Origin: UBA1181 sp045113275
Lineage (GTDB): Bacteria; Bacteroidota; Bacteroidia; Bacteroidales; Paludibacteraceae
NCBI GenBank assembly: GCA_045113275.1
Contig: JBGUIU010000184.1
Span: forward strand, 1-64,000
DNA length: 64,000 bases
Direction: 5' to 3'
Shown here: positions 16,715 to 26,729 of the stretch, in pieces
How positions within the stretch are numbered: position 1 is the first letter of the stretch
Layout: every line of letters starts with the position of its first letter
The notes under the pieces: generated by a model
What the model saw: only the letters and a program-made list of their open reading frames with translations
The model's database searches: none
What the model was told of the DNA's origin: nothing
Program-made: the position numbers and the translations under genes

Positions 16715-18847
16715 TTATTTCATTACATATCTTACTTTGAATGCAAAGTTTCTTCCTGGAAGCGGACGGTTGAGGTCTGAATAAACCGTTTGGTCTGTCA
16801 GATTCTTCACTTTGAAAGAGAGGGTCCACATGTCATTTAAGAAACTATGTTCTATTCCTGTATCGATGGTGAATGAGGTCGGTATCTTTCGATCTTGGTA
16901 CTTACTCATTTCGAAATCATAGAAATATTCGTGGATATAAGAAGCATCCACTAGGAAACGACTATTTTGTTTTTTTCCTCCGAACAGATTTTCCTTATGT
17001 AGCTCCAATCCGAAGTTGGCTAACAAGTAAGGAATATTAGGCATACGCATATCGTAGGTTGGGTTAGGAGAGGAAGACCCTGTTTCTGTCTCTCTACGAT
17101 CACGAAGGTCTTGGTACGTGATGTTGCCATAGAGATAAAGAATAGGAGCCACATCCCCTTTGAATTCAAATTCAACACCGTTAGATTGTACTGTTCCGAA
17201 ATTAGCATAGCGAGCCATGGAAGGAATCATATCTGCTTGATAACGAATCATATCATGAAGGAGGTTGAAGAAATAATTTCCTTCGATTTCGATGAATCCA
17301 TATTTGTTGTTACGGTGATATAGCAGTCCGGCATTGAGACCATTGCATCGTTCAGGTTTAAGGTCGGTAGCAGGAAGTATCGAGTAACCGTTTCCGACCA
17401 ATTCCTCCGACGTTGGTATTCTTACTTCTGAACTGAATGATGCTTTTGCTAATAATCGATTGTTTATTTTATATCGTAACGATTCACTTCCGCCCCAGTA
17501 ATTTTGATTAAGACTGATCTCTTTTGGGTTGTTGATGAATGTTTGCTCCAATACTTTAGTGTCGGATGAGAAGTTGAAATTCTTGATGGTGGTGGCGCTC
17601 ATGAATTTATTATCTAATAAAGTCAAGTCATACGAGAACCCCACGGTAAAGCTTGTCATCTGACTTGGAAAGTTGGTTTGATAGCCAAAGGAGAGATCCA
17701 TGAGTTCATTTTTAGGTTTTTGTCTTGTATGTGTGGCATAAAGGTTTAGATTGAATGCGTTATGTTTATTTAATAGATAGTTCAAATTCAATTTCGAAGT
17801 AAAATCATGTGTTCTATTATCGGAGTCTGATGCATAGTTGCCTTGTTCTCCTCCATAGGCTGAAACTGCATTGTAACGCGAGCCGTCCCAGCCATAGCGA
17901 TAGGGTGCTGCATCGTAAAGACCATTCTGTCCATAGCTGTAGCAAGAACTGAAATCAAAATCGAGTCCATCCGTTAGAAAATTGTTTCGTTTTAATGTGA
18001 TGGCAGCAATTCCTGCTTGACCATGCGTATATGCTTCACGAATATCAAAATCTATACCCTGTATTTCCGCATTAGTGGCAGTATAAACAAGTTCCATTTT
18101 CACCTCATCGAAGTACCATTTGGTAGCCTTAAGTGAACCACCAACCATAGCCTTTTTAAAGCGATCATGATCTCGTTTCACCACCTGATTGTCTAAGTTC
18201 GGCAGTTGCATCTCATAACTATTGTCAGAATACGTAAGGACACCCCCCAATCCAAATTGCAATCCCGTCTTTTTGTTGTTACGTTTGAAAGCCGAGTTTA
18301 GTTTATGCGTATTGAAAGAAGCTATCTCGTAACTAGCATCCAGATATACAGGAGGATATTCCTTGGTAACAACATTCACCGCTCCACCTAATGCAGAACC
18401 ACCAAAACGATATGGTACGATGCCTTTGTAAACCTCAATACGTTCAATCATATCGGTTGGAACATCATTCAGCGACATATAATCACTAAGTTGTCCGATA
18501 GCTGCTTCGTCTATATAGATACCCATTCGTTTGCCTTCCAGTCCACGAACCGATATTCTTGAAGCACTTCCCACACCACCTGTGTTTCGTACGGTAATAC
18601 CTGTGGTACGAGCTAGGGCGTCGTTGATATTGGAGGTTGTACCTTCTAATTGTTTGACGGAAATGACAGAAATAGGCATTGTTGCTTCTCGCATCTCGCG
18701 TATTTCATTACGACCTTCGACAGTTACTTCTTCCAGTTCAACGTCAGGAACCACATCAATTACTTCTTGTGCAAGAGCGCTTGTGATTGTTAATCCTGCC
18801 ATCATCATCATAAAAACTTTTTTGTTTGCTTGCTGTAACGTCTTCAT
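16715..18847 (-). CDS. TonB-dependent outer-membrane receptor
   Basis: 710-residue receptor. It has a signal peptide (ends TSALAQ) and a short region VELEEVTVEGRNEIRE containing the TonB-box-like sequence. The plug domain (about 50-165) follows with ITVRNTGGVGSASRISVRGL and ERIEVYKGIVPYRFG, then a 22-strand-type barrel ending FAFKVRYVMK. It lacks the N-terminal carboxypeptidase-like domain of SusC glycan receptors, so it belongs to the metal/siderophore class. It lies in an operon with a ZIP transporter gene upstream and a beta-propeller lipoprotein gene downstream, suggesting import of a metal or metal chelate. Confidence 0.93.
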   Translation of the reverse strand: MKTLQQANKKVFMMMMAGLTITSALAQEVIDVVPDVELEEVTVEGRNEIREMREATMPISVISVKQLEGTTSNINDALARTTGITVRNTGGVGSASRISVRGLEGKRMGIYIDEAAIGQLSDYMSLNDVPTDMIERIEVYKGIVPYRFGGSALGGAVNVVTKEYPPVYLDASYEIASFNTHKLNSAFKRNNKKTGLQFGLGGVLTYSDNSYEMQLPNLDNQVVKRDHDRFKKAMVGGSLKATKWYFDEVKMELVYTATNAEIQGIDFDIREAYTHGQAGIAAITLKRNNFLTDGLDFDFSSCYSYGQNGLYDAAPYRYGWDGSRYNAVSAYGGEQGNYASDSDNRTHDFTSKLNLNYLLNKHNAFNLNLYATHTRQKPKNELMDLSFGYQTNFPSQMTSFTVGFSYDLTLLDNKFMSATTIKNFNFSSDTKVLEQTFINNPKEISLNQNYWGGSESLRYKINNRLLAKASFSSEVRIPTSEELVGNGYSILPATDLKPERCNGLNAGLLYHRNNKYGFIEIEGNYFFNLLHDMIRYQADMIPSMARYANFGTVQSNGVEFEFKGDVAPILYLYGNITYQDLRDRRETETGSSSPNPTYDMRMPNIPYLLANFGLELHKENLFGGKKQNSRFLVDASYIHEYFYDFEMSKYQDRKIPTSFTIDTGIEHSFLNDMWTLSFKVKNLTDQTVYSDLNRPLPGRNFAFKVRYVMK

Positions 18848-18887
18848 TTTTTGAAAATTTATTATTTGTATTTTATTTGTATAAGGA

Positions 18888-19658
18888 TTATGAACCTTCG
18901 AAAAAAGTGAGTGGTACTTGATCCAACACCATCATCATGGCAAACCCCACGGCAAAACCTATCGTTCCAAGATTAGAATGTTTCCCTTGAGATGCCTCAG
19001 GAATGAGTTCCTCTATAACGACATAGAGCATTGCACCAGCGGCGAAACTTAGCAGATAAGGCATGGCTGCTGTAGCCATTGAAGCTAATAGGATCACGAG
19101 GATACTACCGATTGGCTCTACTACGCCACTTAATGTGCCAATACCGAAAGCTTTGATTCGACTATTGCCGGCACTGCGAAGAGGCATTGAGATAATAGCA
19201 CCTTCCGGAATGTTTTGAATGGCAATTCCTACCGAAAGAGCTAAGGCTTCTGTCATACTAAACTGAGAAGCTGCAGCACCTGCAATGGTTACACCCACTG
19301 CCATTCCTTCAGGAAAGTTATGAATAGTTACAGCCAATGCTAACATAGTCGTTCGGGATAATTTACTTCTCGGTCCTTCATGTCCGCCCTTTGGATGAAT
19401 ATGCGGTGTGATTAAATCTATCAGAAACAAGAAGGCGAAACCGCCTAAAAGAGCAAATGTGACAGCCCAGATATTCCCCCTCTCAATTGCAGGAAGGATA
19501 AGAGACCACACAGCAGCAGCCACCATCACACCAGATGCGAAACCCAATAGTGCTTTTTGTGGCAATTCGGGTATCTCTTTCTTCATGAAGAAGACAAAAG
19601 CAGCACCTAATGTTGTGCCTAGAAATGGAATTATCAAGGTTATGATGATGGCGCTCAT
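18888..19658 (-). CDS. ZIP-family divalent metal transporter
   Basis: 256-residue inner-membrane transporter with about eight membrane segments. The ZIP signatures HNFPEGMAVGV (segment IV) and IAIQNIPEGAIIS (segment V) carry the metal-binding His, Asn, Pro and Glu residues. A short His-containing loop (LITPHIHPKGGHEG) sits between segments III and IV. Family members import zinc and sometimes iron or manganese. It lies between a 4-TM protein gene and the TonB receptor gene, so the operon offers an outer- and inner-membrane step for one metal. Confidence 0.93.
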   Translation of the reverse strand: MSAIIITLIIPFLGTTLGAAFVFFMKKEIPELPQKALLGFASGVMVAAAVWSLILPAIERGNIWAVTFALLGGFAFLFLIDLITPHIHPKGGHEGPRSKLSRTTMLALAVTIHNFPEGMAVGVTIAGAAASQFSMTEALALSVGIAIQNIPEGAIISMPLRSAGNSRIKAFGIGTLSGVVEPIGSILVILLASMATAAMPYLLSFAAGAMLYVVIEELIPEASQGKHSNLGTIGFAVGFAMMMVLDQVPLTFFEGS

Positions 19659-19675
19659 ACGTGTGTCGGGTTTAT

Positions 19676-20071
19676 TTATTGCTGTTTCATTTCACGTCGT
19701 GAGAAGATAAATAAGTATATGCCTGCGATGATCATCACTGGATGAATCATCAACTGAACAGGACTAAACTCCATGATGAGTTCTGATGCGTGTAGGATGT
19801 TGAAGACCATCATAATGGTGGCAAGCACAAAATTGATGAGACGCATCGTTTTGCTCGAACGATACTGCATGCATAGAAGTCCGCACATTGGCATAAAGAA
19901 GGAGAGGAAAATCATGAAAGCCATCATGCCGACAGATGCTTCACCTGTTGCATCCGGCATTGTGACATTAGCTCCCCAGAAAATAGGTAATAAATCGGTT
20001 AACATGTGCATGGCAAATCCTACCATGATGACTACCCACATAAAAGATACTTTGCTTATTCCTTTTTCCAT
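19676..20071 (-). CDS. four-helix membrane protein, unknown function
   Basis: 131-residue protein with four predicted membrane segments (about residues 9-30, 45-68, 78-100 and 104-122) and a short basic tail. Met and His residues are frequent within or near the helices (FAMHMLTDLL, FFMPMCGLLCM, VQLMIHPVMII), which might suit metal handling but proves nothing. I do not recognise the family. It is the first gene of the ZIP/TonB operon, with 17 bp to the ZIP gene. Confidence 0.7.
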   Translation of the reverse strand: MEKGISKVSFMWVVIMVGFAMHMLTDLLPIFWGANVTMPDATGEASVGMMAFMIFLSFFMPMCGLLCMQYRSSKTMRLINFVLATIMMVFNILHASELIMEFSPVQLMIHPVMIIAGIYLFIFSRREMKQQ

Positions 20072-20106
20072 GATGTTTGTGTTTTAATAGTTTTTTTTTT
20101 TAGGTG

Positions 20107-20114
20107 CAAAGGTA
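20107..20114 (-). promoter_or_regulatory. promoter -7 element of the metal-uptake operon
   Basis: TACCTTTG on the minus strand (exact TAnnTTTG), about 36 bp before the 131-residue protein's start. It would drive the 4-TM, ZIP, TonB and lipoprotein genes. I looked for a Zur- or Fur-like palindrome around it and saw none convincing. Confidence 0.7.
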
Positions 20115-20346
20115 CCTGCCTTTTATGTCGAGCAGAATAGCTATTTGTGTGGATTTTTACAGGTAAAATAACCACTTTTAAGAGGTGGAAGAGGAGTGTT
20201 TCCTTTGTGTTTTTTTATTATGAAGAAGGACGATTTTGACAGGTCGATTAAGTATGGTTCGTACAGATCTTATGAGGTTCGGTAGAGATTAAAATAGTTT
20301 TTATACTTATGGGTAGTTCAAAAAGGGATACAATGTGACAGATAAC
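20115..20346. other. intergenic region without recognised gene
   Basis: No open frame of note. One imperfect hairpin (CCACTT...AGGTGG, about 20173-20189) lies upstream of the metal operon promoter; no function can be assigned. Confidence 0.4.
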
Positions 20347-20378
20347 AGAAAAGGCTGAATTTTCATCCAGCCTTTTCT
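20347..20378 (-). terminator. terminator of the nuo operon
   Basis: Perfect 11-bp stem AGAAAAGGCTG / CAGCCTTTTCT around a 10-base loop, about 20 bp past the nuoN stop codon. Confidence 0.85.
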
Positions 20379-20398
20379 ATTATTTAGAAGTAAACTTA

Positions 20399-21814
20399 TT
20401 ACATTCCGAAACTGATGCTTTGGATATATTCATAAATTGGGCTGATTAAACCTAATACAAGAATACCTAACGTACAAACGATTAATCCTAAACGAGTCAT
20501 AGAATCACTTTTAAATTTAGCGATAGGTGTTTCTGATTTGTTGATGAACATAGCCTTAACAACTAGCAGATAGTAGAACAATGAGATTACGGTGTTCAGC
20601 AAAGCGATGAATACCAGTACATATTCTCCAAGTTGCATTGCCGATGCGAAGATGAAGAATTTGCTGAAGAATCCAGCGAATACTGGGATACCACCTAGAG
20701 AGAACATTGCTAGCATCATAACGAAAGCTAGTTTAGGGTTGGTGTCATAAAGACCATTGTAATCATCCATCATCAGTTTACCTGTTTTGTTTTCAATGCT
20801 GGAAATAACACCGAAAGCAGCTAAGTTGGTAAACATATAGATGAATAAGTAGAAGACTGTTGCAGCCATACCTTGAGGAGTAGCGGCATAGACACCTAAC
20901 ATAATATAACCAGCTTGTGAAATAGAAGAGAAAGCTAAGAATCGTTTCAAGTTCTTTTGACGGATAGCGAATAGGTTACCAACAGTGATAGTGATAACAA
21001 TAATCCACCATAAGAATCTTTCCCAAGCCTCAGGGTAGTTAGCAAATGCTTTGACGATGATGCAGAGCATTGCAAAAGCAGCAGCACCTTTTGAAATAAC
21101 AGAAAGGAAAGCTGTGACAGGTGTTGGGGCACCTTGGTATGTGTCTGCAGTCCATAAGTGGAATGGAACCAATGAAATCTTAAAGCCTAAACCAGCCATG
21201 AAGAAGATGGTTGCCATGATATGGAGTGGAGAAGGAGTGAAATTCTCCATCACGTCAAAGAAATACAATGAACCACATGTTCCATAGATCAATGAGATAC
21301 CGAACAACATGACGCCAGAAGAGAATGCTGCAGTGAGAACATATTTAGCAGCTGCTTCAGGAGAGTCTTGTTCTTTCTTATTGAAGGCAACCAATGTAGC
21401 CATTGGGATAGAAGCCGTTTCCAAACCGATATAGAATAGAAGGAAATCGCCACTAGAGATCATAAGATACATTCCAAACAAAGTTGAGAGTGTGATGAAG
21501 TAGAATTCGCCACAATGACTCATGTTCTTTGTCTTGTTCCATTCAAAAGCAAATAAAAACACAAGGAAAGTGCCAATGTTTAAAAAGCTCTTAACAAAGC
21601 AGTGAATGTCTGAAGTTATATACATTCCACCAAAAGATTCAGCATCACCAATGTTCCAACGAAAACTTAGATATGTGTGAATGGCAAATAAGCCAATTGC
21701 TAAATACTGAAATCTTTTCTTGTTGCTGATGAAAAGATCAGCCAACAAGACTAAAATCATCACCACTACTAGAGAAATTTCGTGGTTCATTATTAGAAAA
21801 TTACTATAATCCAT
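20399..21814 (-). CDS. nuoN: NADH-quinone oxidoreductase subunit N
   Basis: 471-residue antiporter-like proton-channel subunit of complex I with about 14 membrane helices. Conserved membrane Lys/His residues appear in LGFKISLVPFHLWTADTYQGAP and in the ISKGAAAF and SQAGYIMLG segments. It is the last gene of the nuo operon, 36 bp after nuoM, and is followed by a terminator. Length is typical. Confidence 0.96.
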   Translation of the reverse strand: MDYSNFLIMNHEISLVVVMILVLLADLFISNKKRFQYLAIGLFAIHTYLSFRWNIGDAESFGGMYITSDIHCFVKSFLNIGTFLVFLFAFEWNKTKNMSHCGEFYFITLSTLFGMYLMISSGDFLLFYIGLETASIPMATLVAFNKKEQDSPEAAAKYVLTAAFSSGVMLFGISLIYGTCGSLYFFDVMENFTPSPLHIMATIFFMAGLGFKISLVPFHLWTADTYQGAPTPVTAFLSVISKGAAAFAMLCIIVKAFANYPEAWERFLWWIIVITITVGNLFAIRQKNLKRFLAFSSISQAGYIMLGVYAATPQGMAATVFYLFIYMFTNLAAFGVISSIENKTGKLMMDDYNGLYDTNPKLAFVMMLAMFSLGGIPVFAGFFSKFFIFASAMQLGEYVLVFIALLNTVISLFYYLLVVKAMFINKSETPIAKFKSDSMTRLGLIVCTLGILVLGLISPIYEYIQSISFGM

Positions 21815-21850
21815 ATTCTACTATAGTTTTATCAATTATCAGACAATCAA

Positions 21851-23365
21851 TCAGAATACTTTAATTAAGTTCTCTATTCCTCCTCCGATCATTGTAGATA
21901 ACCAGAAAGGAGACAATCCAATGGCAGCAATGGCAAATATCAAGGCAAATACTGCAATTTTCTCATACCAGATGGCATCTGTCAATGTTGCATGATGTTC
22001 ATTTTGGATTGGACCGAATAAGATTTTGCCAACAACTCTTAAAATGTAAACAGCTGTGATGACAATTGAACTACAACCTAAAATTACAAATACACGATGG
22101 AATAGATCTGGATGTTGGAATGCACCGACAAAGATAGTCATCTCAGCAACGAATCCGCTTAAGCCTGGCAAACCAAGAGATGCCATACCGGCGATTACGT
22201 AACATACACAAAGGATTGGCATGATCTTCATCAAACCACCCATTTCGCGAATGTCTCTTGTGTGTGTACGACCATAGATCATACCAATCAATGCAAAGAA
22301 CAAGGCTGTCATCAATCCGTGAGATACCATTTGTAGGATAGCACCTGTCATGGCTGTCTTATTCATCATCAATAAAGCGAATAATACCATTCCACAGTGA
22401 CTAACAGAAGAGTACGCATTGATGTATTTCAAGTCGTTCTGAACGCAAGCACTGAATGCACCATAGACAACACTAATACCTGTCAATATAATAAATATCC
22501 AAGCAAGATCATTAGCAGCATGAGGCATTAGATACATGGCTACACGGAAGCAACCATAACCTCCTAATTTCATTAATACACCAGCATGTAGCATGGATAC
22601 TGCAGTTGGTGCTGATGCGTGACCATCAGGCGACCATGTGTGGAATGGGAACATTGCACCTAAAACACCAAAGCCCACAAAGGTTAATGGGAAGAATATA
22701 TATTCCCAATCCATATCTGCACCACTATTTGCTAAAGCAATCACATTCTGAGATATCTCTTGAAGGTTAAATGTTGGATTTTGTCCTTCTGGTACTGAGT
22801 TGTAGTAAACACCTAGGATACCCACCATCAAGAAGGCTGATCCACCCATCAACATCAAGGTTAGTTTCATGGCTGAATATTCTTTCTTTCCACTTCCCCA
22901 TAGACCGATCAAAAGGTACATTGGAATCAATGCAACCTCATAGAAAAGGAACATGGTGAACAAATCCAAAGATATGAAGAATCCATACACACCGATGGAA
23001 AGCATTAGGAACCATAAGAAATACTCTTTCACTTTCGTTTCAATAGCGTAAGATACGAAAACGCCAGTGATAACAACAATCGAAGAAAGAAGTAACATGG
23101 CAACGGAAACACCGTCCACGCCCACTGAATAGTGGATGTTAAGTGATTCATACCAGATGACAGAGTTGGTAAATACAAACTCATCGTCCACTCCTGCCTC
23201 TCTAAGTTGAAGATAGGTAATCGTAAGATAGGCGGACACTCCTAAAAGAGCTAATCCTCCAATTGACATGACAGTCCTAATCAAACTTTTCTTTTCTCCA
23301 TTGATGCAAAATAATATTGCCATCATTACGAGAGGAATAATTACAAAGGCTGATAATATATTCAT
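21851..23365 (-). CDS. nuoM: NADH-quinone oxidoreductase subunit M
   Basis: 504-residue antiporter-like complex I membrane subunit. It carries the family stretch PFHTWSPDGHASAPTAVSML with its half-helix region and the key Glu in FYEVALIPMYLLIG. Many hydrophobic helices fill the rest. It sits 19 bp after nuoL in the standard L-M-N order. Confidence 0.97.
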   Translation of the reverse strand: MNILSAFVIIPLVMMAILFCINGEKKSLIRTVMSIGGLALLGVSAYLTITYLQLREAGVDDEFVFTNSVIWYESLNIHYSVGVDGVSVAMLLLSSIVVITGVFVSYAIETKVKEYFLWFLMLSIGVYGFFISLDLFTMFLFYEVALIPMYLLIGLWGSGKKEYSAMKLTLMLMGGSAFLMVGILGVYYNSVPEGQNPTFNLQEISQNVIALANSGADMDWEYIFFPLTFVGFGVLGAMFPFHTWSPDGHASAPTAVSMLHAGVLMKLGGYGCFRVAMYLMPHAANDLAWIFIILTGISVVYGAFSACVQNDLKYINAYSSVSHCGMVLFALLMMNKTAMTGAILQMVSHGLMTALFFALIGMIYGRTHTRDIREMGGLMKIMPILCVCYVIAGMASLGLPGLSGFVAEMTIFVGAFQHPDLFHRVFVILGCSSIVITAVYILRVVGKILFGPIQNEHHATLTDAIWYEKIAVFALIFAIAAIGLSPFWLSTMIGGGIENLIKVF

Positions 23366-23384
23366 TGTTGTATTATTTATTCTG

Positions 23385-25337
23385 TTATAGATATAATGTT
23401 AAAGCTGTGATGACGATAACACCCATGATGAATATCCAAGCATAGCTTTGTACATTTCCATCTTGAACATCTTTCGTGTCGTCAGATACCTCATTGGTAA
23501 TCCAACCCAATAGATTCATGAAACCATCAATGATATGACGATCAAACCATGCAATAGCATTGCAAATGATTTTAAAGATGATGCTTCGTGTTATATAATA
23601 CCATACTTCGTCAATGTAGAATCGTCTGGATGCTGCATGACAGAATCCACTGCATTTACTCATGATTGTTGCTGGTATATTATTCTTCTTATAATAAAGA
23701 ACCGTAGCAATCGCTATTCCTATAGCAGCAACTGTTAAGCTGATTCCTTCTACCGTCCAGTTGGTGTGAATCTCTATCGATGAGAGATCAGCTGTAACTA
23801 AATCTCCGAATTTGAAGAATCCACAGATGCAGGTATAAACTGCAAATACTATCAAAGGAAGTGACATCTTCCAGTCTTGATCATGAGGTTTGTGTTGTCC
23901 ATAATCAGGATCTTCGTAGAAGAAGATGTGGTAGAACAAACGGAACATATAGAATGCTGTAAGTCCAGCCACGAATGTCATGCAGATAAATATTGCAGTG
24001 TATCCGTTTTCAAAACATGCAGAAAGAATCTCTCCTTTGGAGAAGAATCCAGAGAATGGTGGAATTCCCGCAATTGCCAAACAACCGATGGCAAAACAGA
24101 TGCAGGTTAGTTTCATATATTTCCATAAACCACCCATCTTGCTCATTTCATTACTTTCTACACAATGAATGATACAACCGCAGCATAAGAACAACATGGC
24201 TTTAAACATAGCGTGTGTGAACAAATGCCACATAGATGCTGTATAACCGAGTGAAGCTTCTCCTTCACCAATTCGAGCTACACCTAAAGCAACCATCATA
24301 TAAGCAATTTGCGAGATGGTTGAAAAGGCAAGTACTCGTTTGATATCAGTCTGTGCACAAGCTATTACTGCTGAGAACAGTGCTGTGAATGCACCGATGT
24401 AAGCAATGGTGTCTAATACATCAGGCGCTTCGAAAGAGTAAATAGGGAAGAGTCTTGCAACTAAATATACACCGGCAACAACCATGGTAGCCGCATGAAT
24501 CAATGCGGAAGAAGGTGTTGGGCCTTCCATTGCATCTGGCAACCAAATGTGGAATGGGAACATTGCAGATTTTCCTGCACCACCTAAGAAGATGAGGAAC
24601 ATTGCAACAGAGGTTAAAGGAAGTCCGCAAAGCATGATGTCGGACATCTTTTCATGTACTAATGCTGCATTGTCTGCATTGAGTGTTGCGAAATCAAATG
24701 TATTGGTGTAATAAGATAGGATCAAGATACCTATCAAGAAGAACATATCAGCAAAACGAGTAACGATGAAAGCTTTCTTACAAGCACTCACAGCTGCTGG
24801 TTTTGTGTAATAGTAACCAATTAACAAGAAGGAAGAGACACCCACCAATTCCCAAAATATATACGTTTGGAAAATATTGGTTCCTAATACAAGTCCTAAC
24901 ATGGCAAAACTGAATAAGGACAATACAGCATAGTAGCGTTGCATTCCTTCATCGTAATGACCGTGTTCGAACATATAGCCGAAGCTATAGATATGTACCA
25001 TCAAAGAAACGGTTGAGATGACAATCAACATCATAGCTGATATTGGATCTAGATAGAAACCAATGCTGATGACTAATGTGTCGGATATCCGTAACCATTC
25101 AAGATTGAAAAGAGTTATTGGCTGATAGACGCCATCAACTTCACCTCCGTTAAAAAAGTACTGAATTGCTATGTAATAACAAATGATAGCAACAATTGAG
25201 AAGCCTGCGGTTCCTATAATACCTGCTGTCTTTCCAGAAATTCTGAATGATGTTAAACCTAAAAAGATAAACATCAAGAAAGGTAACAATAAGACATAGG
25301 GAGCAAAAGGCTGTATAGATGATATTAACGCTTCCAT
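23385..25337 (-). CDS. nuoL: NADH-quinone oxidoreductase subunit L
   Basis: 650-residue antiporter-like complex I subunit, the largest of the three. FWELVGVSSFLLIGYYY, AMFPFHIWLPDAMEGPTPSS and the LAFSTISQIAYMMVALG stretch are diagnostic. After the core the protein runs into the long lateral helix region and a final membrane segment (YAWIFIMGVIVITALTLYL). It is 6 bp after nuoK. Confidence 0.97.
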   Translation of the reverse strand: MEALISSIQPFAPYVLLLPFLMFIFLGLTSFRISGKTAGIIGTAGFSIVAIICYYIAIQYFFNGGEVDGVYQPITLFNLEWLRISDTLVISIGFYLDPISAMMLIVISTVSLMVHIYSFGYMFEHGHYDEGMQRYYAVLSLFSFAMLGLVLGTNIFQTYIFWELVGVSSFLLIGYYYTKPAAVSACKKAFIVTRFADMFFLIGILILSYYTNTFDFATLNADNAALVHEKMSDIMLCGLPLTSVAMFLIFLGGAGKSAMFPFHIWLPDAMEGPTPSSALIHAATMVVAGVYLVARLFPIYSFEAPDVLDTIAYIGAFTALFSAVIACAQTDIKRVLAFSTISQIAYMMVALGVARIGEGEASLGYTASMWHLFTHAMFKAMLFLCCGCIIHCVESNEMSKMGGLWKYMKLTCICFAIGCLAIAGIPPFSGFFSKGEILSACFENGYTAIFICMTFVAGLTAFYMFRLFYHIFFYEDPDYGQHKPHDQDWKMSLPLIVFAVYTCICGFFKFGDLVTADLSSIEIHTNWTVEGISLTVAAIGIAIATVLYYKKNNIPATIMSKCSGFCHAASRRFYIDEVWYYITRSIIFKIICNAIAWFDRHIIDGFMNLLGWITNEVSDDTKDVQDGNVQSYAWIFIMGVIVITALTLYL

Positions 25338-25343
25338 TTCTTA

Positions 25344-25655
25344 TTAATTCTTTAATTGGTTAATACTTTTCACATCAATGTTCTTCTTTGCACGATAAAC
25401 GTTGATGATGATGGAAATTGCTACTGCGGTCTCTGCTGCTGCAATCACGATAACAAAGAGACTATAGATGAAACCTTCCAATTGATCTGGATATAGAAAT
25501 CTATTGAATGCGACGAAATTGATGTTGACTGCATTCAAAATCAATTCTATTGACATCAAGATACTGATAAGGCTTTTGCGAACAATGAAACCATACACAC
25601 CTATAAAAAATAGAAGTGTGCTAACGACTAAATAACATTCTAATGGCATATTCAT
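25344..25655 (-). CDS. nuoK: NADH-quinone oxidoreductase subunit K
   Basis: 103-residue, three-helix complex I subunit. The membrane-embedded Glu residues that form part of the proton path are visible in ILMSIELILNAVNINF and IVIAAAETAVAIS. It overlaps the end of nuoJ by 4 bp, showing translational coupling. Confidence 0.97.
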   Translation of the reverse strand: MNMPLECYLVVSTLLFFIGVYGFIVRKSLISILMSIELILNAVNINFVAFNRFLYPDQLEGFIYSLFVIVIAAAETAVAISIIINVYRAKKNIDVKSINQLKN

Positions 25656-26194
25656 TTTCTATCCTCCTTATTAATTTGTGCAACAACTAAGCCACCTATG
25701 ATGCAAGCTAATAATAAAATACTAGATGCCTCAAATGGTAACAAGTACTGATATTTCTCGGTTCCCATTAATGTGTTTCCAATCTGTTGCATGTTGAGAT
25801 TAGAAGTGATTTCTGTTGCACGCGAGAAGTCTGCAGTGACAAACTTGTATTTAAATATAGTGATTAAACAGAGTGCTAATCCACTAAAAGCCGCAATGGC
25901 TCCCATGATGGATTTCCGTTTTGAGCTTTTTTCTTTTTCTTCACCCAAACTTTTTATTAAAAGTATGGCAAATATAAAGAGCACTACAATACCACCTGCA
26001 TATACAGACAATTGAACGGCTGCTAAAAATTCGTAATTCATCTGTAAATATAATCCTGCAACACCGAATAATACAAAGAAAAGGTATGTTGCTGACCGTA
26101 AAATTTTTGTCTCAGTCACCATCATAACTCCAAAGAATAGAATTGTGACAGATAATATGACAAAAATAATATTACTTGCTGTTAAGAATTCCAT
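25652..26194 (-). CDS. nuoJ: NADH-quinone oxidoreductase subunit J
   Basis: 180-residue five-helix complex I subunit starting MEFLTASNIIFVILSV. The family sequence LQMNYEFLAAVQLSVYAGGIVVLFIFAILL is clear. A longer in-frame start at 26257 would add a basic, non-conserved stretch overlapping nuoI, so the ATG at 26194 is chosen, 1 bp after the nuoI stop region. Confidence 0.95.
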   Translation of the reverse strand: MEFLTASNIIFVILSVTILFFGVMMVTETKILRSATYLFFVLFGVAGLYLQMNYEFLAAVQLSVYAGGIVVLFIFAILLIKSLGEEKEKSSKRKSIMGAIAAFSGLALCLITIFKYKFVTADFSRATEITSNLNMQQIGNTLMGTEKYQYLLPFEASSILLLACIIGGLVVAQINKEDRK

Positions 26195-26195
26195 A

Positions 26196-26717
26196 TTATT
26201 GTTGTTGATTAGTGTTAGAATTAATAACTTTCTTTTCCTCTTGCTGTGGTGCGACAACCTTCTTCTCTTCTAGTTTGGATCCTTCCTTGTTTAATTGCTT
26301 AACCAAAGTGGCTCTTCTATAGACGGAATGTTCAAAGTTGTTACTCCAAACAATTGCTTTTTGAGGACAACCCATGGTACAGAGTCCACAGAATGTACAA
26401 CTACCTAAATCATATAAATATTGATCTAGTATCTTTTTGGTCTTTCCATCATCTGTAGTTATTTGTTTTGTTTTAACTGTGATGGTACCATTAGGACAAT
26501 TCATTTGACATATACCACAACCTGTACATTTATGTTCGTTGTTGGCATTATGTGGCATAGTAAGTTCTCCTCTGAACCTTTCTGCATATACTTTTGTGCC
26601 ACGATTTTCTGGATAACATTCTGTAATCGGTTTGCGAATGAAATTAATCATCGTGATTTTCATTCCTTGCAATAAATTCCAGATGTCAGAAAATAAATCT
26701 TTTATGTATTGTATCAT
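26196..26717 (-). CDS. nuoI: NADH-quinone oxidoreductase subunit I
   Basis: 173-residue peripheral iron-sulphur subunit with two 4Fe-4S motifs: CTGCGICQMNCP (about residues 62-73) and CTFCGLCTMGCP (about 106-117), which hold clusters N6a and N6b. The C-terminal tail after about residue 140 is Lys/Glu/Gln-rich and longer than in E. coli NuoI. It lies 12 bp after nuoH. Confidence 0.97.
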   Translation of the reverse strand: MIQYIKDLFSDIWNLLQGMKITMINFIRKPITECYPENRGTKVYAERFRGELTMPHNANNEHKCTGCGICQMNCPNGTITVKTKQITTDDGKTKKILDQYLYDLGSCTFCGLCTMGCPQKAIVWSNNFEHSVYRRATLVKQLNKEGSKLEEKKVVAPQQEEKKVINSNTNQQQ

Positions 26718-26729
26718 TTCTTTTTAATT

